A stretch of 64,000 bases of DNA from Bacteroidota bacterium (GTDB lineage: Bacteria; Bacteroidota; Bacteroidia; Chitinophagales; Chitinophagaceae), in assembly GCA_947456625.1 (NCBI GenBank), contig CANGQJ010000010.1, positions 1 to 64,000 on the forward strand, given 5' to 3'. The translations under genes were made by a program, and so were the position numbers. Below, piece after piece: positions 58,705-64,000 of this stretch (the stretch's first letter is position 1; the number at the start of each line of letters is the position of its first letter). Under the pieces are notes generated by a model. That model worked only from the letters and a program-made list of their open reading frames with translations, was not told the DNA's origin and did not search any database.

Positions 58705-60273
58705 ATGCAAAAGGTATTTTTTGGATTTTTTGTTACGCTGTTATTAACTACTCAATTTTCTTTTGCACAATCTTATACTTTATCTGGAATTGAAAAAACA
58801 GACAAAGAAGAAATGCAATATGAAATACTTGGAAAAGTCGCTAACAATTATTGGATTTATAAAAAAAATGGATCCATTTCCACCATAGCGCAGTACAACG
58901 ACAAAATGCAATTGGTAAAACAAAACGATTTGCCTTTTTTGCCAGCTTCTTTAAGCTCCATTGAATTTATTACAGGTGCAGAAAAAGTAGTTGCATTTTA
59001 TCAATTTCAGTCAAATAGCACCGTATATGCAGCAACTGCATTTTTGGATATGAATGGTCAATTAATTGGGGAGCCTAAAATTATTGATACCGTTCAAAAT
59101 GTGCGTCCAGGAAGTCGTGCAAAGGTTTTTAATTTTATACAAAGCGACGATCGTCAAAAATTAGTTTTATTTAGTGTAAATACAACAAAAAGCAGTTCCA
59201 TAAAAGTAAAAGTAAGGTCACTTAATAATGCATTTGAAATTATCAATGAGGCTACTATTAATGTAAACGCATTAAACAAACAAAGTAATTTATCGGACTT
59301 TGCTTTAGATAATAAAGGAAATTTATTTTGCCTTAGAAACATGACAGTTGCTAATGCAGCACCAGCGGTTAGCTTATTGTATTTGGCTGCCGATGGAAGC
59401 GAAGTTTTAGAATCACCAATTTTAAATAACACTTTACTATTAGATGACATTAGAGTTAAAATTGACAATGCCAACGAACGTGTTATTTTAAATTCTTTTT
59501 ATGCAACTTCTAAAAAAGGAAACGTAGATGGTATTTATTCGTACGTATGGGATATTAATACCAAAAAGGAAATGGCTAGTAATGCAAATAGGTTTACAGA
59601 CGCATTACGAGGTGCAGTAAGTACTAAAAGAAATTTAAAAGACGCATTTGATAGTTATTATTTGGATAAAATAAATGTGCAATCCAATGGAAATATTATA
59701 GCTATTGCAGAGAAAGCAGAGACCTATAATAATCGTAGTGCTTTTTCAAGATGGGATTATTATTATGGTGGTGCATTTTACAACCCTTTCATGTATAGTT
59801 ATTGGAATCGTCCCTTTGGTTTTTACCCTTGGGCTAGGTTTGGTTGGGGCATGTCGCCATTTATGTGGAGTCCTTGGATGAATCCTTATGCAGGCTTTGG
59901 CTACCAATCTATAACGTATAATGCAGATAAGGTTGCTATGATTTCCTTAGATACCAAAGGAAATATACAATGGGTTAAGACTATTGATAAAAGCCAATCC
60001 GATATGAATGTGGATCAATTTATAGGTTATGGTACTTTGCAAAATAGTAATGGCACTAGTTTTGTTTATCATAAAAAAGAAAAAGGGGTTAGTGCTTTTA
60101 TAATAAATACTTTAACTACAAATGGTCAGTTAGAAAAAGGGGCTAATATTATTTTAGCAGAAAAGCAAAATGAATGGATGCCACGTTCTTTAAAACAAGT
60201 AAGTGATAATGAAGCTATCGTCCCTTATCAATACAAAAACAGAATTGGGTTTGCTAAAATCCAAATTAAATAA
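58705..60273 (+). CDS. Hypothetical secreted protein with aromatic/Gly-rich segment
   Basis: Signal peptide 'MQKVFFGFFVTLLLTTQFSFAQ'; internal 'WDYYYGGAFYNPFMYSYWNRPFGFYPWARFGWGMSPFMWSPWMNPYAGFGY'. Confidence 0.65.
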   Translation: MQKVFFGFFVTLLLTTQFSFAQSYTLSGIEKTDKEEMQYEILGKVANNYWIYKKNGSISTIAQYNDKMQLVKQNDLPFLPASLSSIEFITGAEKVVAFYQFQSNSTVYAATAFLDMNGQLIGEPKIIDTVQNVRPGSRAKVFNFIQSDDRQKLVLFSVNTTKSSSIKVKVRSLNNAFEIINEATINVNALNKQSNLSDFALDNKGNLFCLRNMTVANAAPAVSLLYLAADGSEVLESPILNNTLLLDDIRVKIDNANERVILNSFYATSKKGNVDGIYSYVWDINTKKEMASNANRFTDALRGAVSTKRNLKDAFDSYYLDKINVQSNGNIIAIAEKAETYNNRSAFSRWDYYYGGAFYNPFMYSYWNRPFGFYPWARFGWGMSPFMWSPWMNPYAGFGYQSITYNADKVAMISLDTKGNIQWVKTIDKSQSDMNVDQFIGYGTLQNSNGTSFVYHKKEKGVSAFIINTLTTNGQLEKGANIILAEKQNEWMPRSLKQVSDNEAIVPYQYKNRIGFAKIQIK

Positions 60274-60279
60274 ATAAGC

Positions 60280-61251
60280 GTGGTTTTTTTATTTAGAGAC
60301 AGGTCCGATATTAATTTATTATTTTTAGTGCTACTTAGTGTGGGACTGCATTATCATATTTGGTTGCATGCCCCAATGGTTATTGCCAATGAGTCCGATG
60401 GAGTATTGGCTTATATATTAGTGCATTATATAAAACCGCTTCAACCAATTACTTTAATGATCCTTTTTCAGATCATTATTTTAAGTCAGGCAATTAGACT
60501 AAATGTTTTAATGAGTAAGCTTAAAATGTTTCAACAGGTTAGTTATTTACCTGGCTTCACCTATATTATATTAACTGGACTATTTCCTTATTGGGACGTG
60601 ATTAGTTCTGGCTTGGTGGCCAATTCCTTGGTAATTTGGATACTTGTAAAATTGTTAAGGCTTTATGATCAAAACCAGCCTAAGTCGCTTGAGTTTAACA
60701 TTGGGCTAATTTTAGGTTGTTCTATTTTATTATACGAGCCAATTGCCATTTTAATTCCTGTTGTATTATTTGCATTAACCATTATTAGACCTTTTAAATT
60801 AACCGAGTGGTTGGTGCTATTAATGGGTGTAACACTTCCTTTTTATTTCATTTTCACATATGTCTTTTTAACCGCAGCCCCTGGCGATATAAGGCATTTT
60901 TTACCTAGGTTAGACTGGAAAAATCCTTTTGTTAGGCCTGAGTTAAATGTAATTTTATCGCTAACCATTATTGGCATACAATTGTTTGTAGGATTATATT
61001 TTTGGCAGGAGCAACAGTCTCGTTTTATTATTCAAGTAAGAAAATATTGGGGGGTATTGCTTTTGGTATTGATTTTGACCCTTTTTCAACCTATTATTTT
61101 TTCGGCACAAGCATTATATGCTTCGGCCATTGTCTTAACACCATTGGCTTGTTTTATTAGTTTTGGTTATTCGGTTCCTAAAAGGTTAATTGTACCCAAT
61201 ATCCTTTTCTGGTCTGCAATTGCCATTATTGTGTATAACCACCTGGGTTAA
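60280..61251 (+). CDS. Polytopic membrane protein (resembles DUF6427 family)
   Basis: Multiple TM segments; 'LFPYWDVISSGLVANSLVIWILVKLLRLYDQNQPKSLEFNIGLILGCSILLYEP'. Confidence 0.6.
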   Translation: MVFLFRDRSDINLLFLVLLSVGLHYHIWLHAPMVIANESDGVLAYILVHYIKPLQPITLMILFQIIILSQAIRLNVLMSKLKMFQQVSYLPGFTYIILTGLFPYWDVISSGLVANSLVIWILVKLLRLYDQNQPKSLEFNIGLILGCSILLYEPIAILIPVVLFALTIIRPFKLTEWLVLLMGVTLPFYFIFTYVFLTAAPGDIRHFLPRLDWKNPFVRPELNVILSLTIIGIQLFVGLYFWQEQQSRFIIQVRKYWGVLLLVLILTLFQPIIFSAQALYASAIVLTPLACFISFGYSVPKRLIVPNILFWSAIAIIVYNHLG

Positions 61252-61288
61252 GTGAAGAATTTAACAGTCCTTTTTTAGGGGTTTTTGG

Positions 61289-61296
61289 TACCTTTG
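61289..61296 (+). promoter_or_regulatory. Bacteroidota -7 element upstream of purQ
   Basis: TACCTTTG matches TAnnTTTG, 37 nt upstream of the ATG. Confidence 0.4.
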
Positions 61297-61333
61297 GCCT
61301 TCCAATAAATACTCAAATATTAAAACTATTTAA

Positions 61334-61999
61334 ATGAAATTTGGCGTAGTAGTTTTCCCAGGATCTAATTGTGATAGAGACATGCAAGATGCTTTAGAAA
61401 AGGACCTTGGTGCACCTGTGGAAATGCTTTGGCATAAGGACAGTGATTTATCTCATTTTACTACCAACGATTGTGTGGTACTTCCCGGCGGTTTCTCTTA
61501 TGGGGACTATTTACGTTGTGGTGCTATTGCAAAATTTAGTCCAATGATGCAATCGGTTATTGAATTTGCAAACAAGGGTGGTAAAGTATTAGGTGTTTGT
61601 AATGGGTTTCAAATATTATGTGAAAGTGGTTTACTTCCAGGCGCATTATTGCAAAATCAAAATCAACAATTTATTTGTAAAAACGTATTTATTAAAACCG
61701 ATAAAAGCGAGGCCTTGCAAATACCAATTGCACATGGTGAAGGAAGATATTTTACGGACGAGGCTACGCTTGCACATTTGGAAAATAACCATCAAATTTT
61801 ATTTCGCTACTGCGATGAAAAAGGAACTATAGGCGGTGAAGCTAATCCCAATGGTTCTACTAATAATATTGCAGGCATTTGTAACGACAAGCGAAATGTA
61901 TTTGGTATGATGCCTCATCCCGAGCGTGCTACTAATAGTGCACTAAGTAATATTGATGGTAAAAAAGTTTTTGAAATTTTAGGTTTGTCAAAAGCTTAG
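61334..61999 (+). CDS. purQ: Phosphoribosylformylglycinamidine synthase subunit PurQ
   Basis: '[20 protein letters not shown]', '[21 protein letters not shown]', '[22 protein letters not shown]', '[10 protein letters not shown]'. Confidence 0.96.
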   Translation: MKFGVVVFPGSNCDRDMQDALEKDLGAPVEMLWHKDSDLSHFTTNDCVVLPGGFSYGDYLRCGAIAKFSPMMQSVIEFANKGGKVLGVCNGFQILCESGLLPGALLQNQNQQFICKNVFIKTDKSEALQIPIAHGEGRYFTDEATLAHLENNHQILFRYCDEKGTIGGEANPNGSTNNIAGICNDKRNVFGMMPHPERATNSALSNIDGKKVFEILGLSKA

Positions 62000-62027
62000 T
62001 TGACAAAAAAATTAAATAAAGTATTGT

Positions 62028-62477
62028 ATGAAAAAGATAATGGTAATTTGTTTGACAATTTTATTTGCTTTAAATGCAAATGCACAAAGAATAAACCCTG
62101 TAAAGTGGACTTTTGAAGCTGTGAAAAAATCTGACAAACAATATGACATTGTTTTTACAGCCAATGTGGAAGCCCCTTGGCACATTTATTCTCAATATGT
62201 GAAAAAAGGTCCGGTGCCTACCAAAATAAGTTTCAAAAAAAATGCATTGATAGTTGTTAAAGGAAAGACACAGGAAATAGGCAAAATAGAAAAGACCTTT
62301 GATAAAAACTTTGGAGCCGAGATTGCTTATTTTAGTAATAAAGTACAGTTTGTACAAACGGTAACTTTAAAGGTAGCAGTGAAAACAACTGTGGTTGGCG
62401 AAGTGGAGTATATGGTATGTAACGATGAGCGTTGTTTGCCTTCTACTAAGATTCCTTTTGAAGTTACCATTCAGTAA
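62028..62477 (+). CDS. Secreted DsbD N-terminal-domain-like protein
   Basis: Signal peptide then 'PVKWTFEAVKKSDKQYDIVFTANVEAPWHIYSQYVKKGPVPTKISFKK...VEYMVCNDERCLPSTKIPFEV' (DsbD alpha-domain-like, conserved Cys pair). Confidence 0.8.
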   Translation: MKKIMVICLTILFALNANAQRINPVKWTFEAVKKSDKQYDIVFTANVEAPWHIYSQYVKKGPVPTKISFKKNALIVVKGKTQEIGKIEKTFDKNFGAEIAYFSNKVQFVQTVTLKVAVKTTVVGEVEYMVCNDERCLPSTKIPFEVTIQ

Positions 62478-62494
62478 ATATTAATTAGTAAATC

Positions 62495-62520
62495 ACGATT
62501 TTTTATTTCAAAAAAATCGT
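62495..62520. other. Intercistronic hairpin
   Basis: ACGATTTTTT-ATTTCA-AAAAAATCGT, 10-bp stem between the DsbD-N-like gene and dsbD. Confidence 0.45.
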
Positions 62521-62552
62521 AAAAGGCTAATTCACATTGTAAATAAATTATC

Positions 62553-64000
62553 TTGAATAAAATATTTTCATTTTTTGCATCAATTGTTGTTTTAAGCATG
62601 ATGCAATTAACTGCTATTGCACAAACGGATAGTTTGGTTTCCATTACCGCTACTGCAAAGCCCATAAACGATAGCATGTACACCTTGCAATATCATTTGC
62701 AGGTGAAAGCGGGTTGGCATGTTTATGGCGATACTCCGCCGGTGGAAAAAAACGGAGACCCTTTAACACATGCACCTTTTGAAGGATTTGCAAATATCAA
62801 AACCTATTCCTTTACAAATACTTCTAACCGATATACAGCAAAGGCAGTGCAGCAAAAAGATGAACTATTCGGAAAAGTATTTGTATTTAATGGCTCATTT
62901 GATATCACTGATCAGATTATTATAAATGGATTCCAGCCAGATACTTTAACTGGCTTTATGACGGTGCAAGTTGCCAAAGGAAATGAGTTTTATGAAAAAG
63001 AAATTCCGTTATCCATTTTTTTAGTGAATGGCAAAAAAACAACTAGTACTCAAATATTATTGCCCTCAACAGCAACAACGCCTCCAGCGGGTGCTTGCGG
63101 TGAGGCTGCGCACGATAGTAAAAAATCAAGTGCTTGGACAGTATTTATTTTAGGATTCTTGGGTGGTTTAATCGCACTAATTACACCCTGTGTGTTTCCA
63201 ATGATTCCTGTGACGGTTTCTTTTTTTACAAAACGATCAAAAACCAGAAAGCAGGGCATAAAAAATGGTTTGTTATATGGGCTAAGTATTTTCTTAATAT
63301 ATGTTTTAGCTAGTGTGCCATTTCATTTATTGGGCAATGTGCAGCCCGAAATTTTTAATAGTATTTCAACAAGCCCAGTATTAAATTTAATTTTCTTTGT
63401 CATTTTTATATTCTTTTCCATTTCCTTTTTTGGCTATTTTGAAATTACATTACCAAGTGGTATTGCAAGTAAGGCCGATTCAAAAAGTGGACTAGGGAGT
63501 TTAGGTGGTATCTTTTTTATGGCTATTACATTAGCCATTGTTTCTTTTTCATGTACTGGTCCTATTTTAGGAACCTTATTGGTTGGTTCATTACAAGGAG
63601 GTGCTTGGGCATTAACCATGGGTATGGCTGGCTTTGGCGTGGCATTGGCATTGCCATTTAGTTTGTTTGCCATTTTCCCTCAATGGTTACAAAGTTTGCC
63701 AAAATCTGGTGGATGGTTAGATACGGTTAAAAAAATATTGGCATTTTTAGAACTTGCACTTGCATTTAAATTTTTATCTAATGCCGACTTAGTGCAACAT
63801 TGGGGACTTTTAAAGCGGGAAGTGTTTTTAGCATTATGGGCTATTATAAGTTTAGGTTTAGCACTATATTTATTTGGTAAAATTCATTTGCCACATGATA
63901 ACAAAGGGGCAAAAATTTCTGTCGGCAGAAAAATGGGAGGAGTTGCAGCGATTGCATTTTCGGTAGTATTAATAATGGGTATTTTTCCTAAAAATGCCAA
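62553..64000 (+). CDS. Protein-disulfide reductase DsbD-like (3' truncated by window end)
   Basis: Open frame from TTG 62553 (or ATG 62598) to the window end, absent from the ORF track. 'GWHVYGDTPP' alpha domain; 'WTVFILGFLGGLIALITPCVFPMIPVTVSFFTKR' and 'IVSFSCTGPILGTLLVGS' beta-domain motifs. Confidence 0.9.
   Translation, partial: MNKIFSFFASIVVLSMMQLTAIAQTDSLVSITATAKPINDSMYTLQYHLQVKAGWHVYGDTPPVEKNGDPLTHAPFEGFANIKTYSFTNTSNRYTAKAVQQKDELFGKVFVFNGSFDITDQIIINGFQPDTLTGFMTVQVAKGNEFYEKEIPLSIFLVNGKKTTSTQILLPSTATTPPAGACGEAAHDSKKSSAWTVFILGFLGGLIALITPCVFPMIPVTVSFFTKRSKTRKQGIKNGLLYGLSIFLIYVLASVPFHLLGNVQPEIFNSISTSPVLNLIFFVIFIFFSISFFGYFEITLPSGIASKADSKSGLGSLGGIFFMAITLAIVSFSCTGPILGTLLVGSLQGGAWALTMGMAGFGVALALPFSLFAIFPQWLQSLPKSGGWLDTVKKILAFLELALAFKFLSNADLVQHWGLLKREVFLALWAIISLGLALYLFGKIHLPHDNKGAKISVGRKMGGVAAIAFSVVLIMGIFPKNA

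Noticed and set aside
1-64000. tRNA/rRNA genes, transposons, integrases, phage or defence islands
   Set aside because: No cloverleaf-like segments, rRNA signatures, transposase/integrase motifs or known defence domains recognised; tRNAscan/Infernal and DefenseFinder-type searches were not possible here.

Overview
The window is a chromosomal segment from an AT-rich Bacteroidota, most likely Chitinophagaceae. This rests on gene content, TAnnTTTG-type promoters and SusD. About 40 coding genes are supported. I saw no rRNA, tRNA, transposase, phage or CRISPR locus. Main blocks: (i) 1-17966, a SusD-linked accessory cluster: 3' end of a SusD gene, three ~1110-aa FG-GAP/ASPIC-UnbV (CRTAC1-like) proteins, a GyrI-like protein, a secreted GH65-type enzyme, a vanadium-haloperoxidase/PAP2-like lipoprotein and a putative outer-membrane barrel; (ii) 18779-23049, a compact sucrose operon (MFS transporter, PfkB sugar kinase, amylosucrase); (iii) acpP-fabF-rnc, methylmalonyl-CoA epimerase and iscS-iscU-iscA; (iv) a GldF-GldG fusion, TerC, lspA, ileS, and a DksA/TraR-type protein with a histone-H1-like Lys/Ala/Pro repeat tail; (v) a 23-24 bp tandem repeat array beside an MsbA-like ABC exporter, then rbfA, a LolC/E-like permease, a lone transketolase N-terminal subunit, frr, EamA, scpA, dxs, LytS/LytTR and a GGGP synthase-like protein; (vi) B12-dependent RNR, a GMC oxidoreductase pair, metG, ldcA, purQ and DsbD (truncated by the window end). 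No fully novel system can be proven from sequence alone. The best candidates for follow-up are the SusD/triple-CRTAC1/GH65/haloperoxidase cluster, the histone-tailed DksA-like protein, the tandem repeat array at 37509-37649, a perfect palindrome upstream of the sucrose operon, and a probable leaderless metG promoter.
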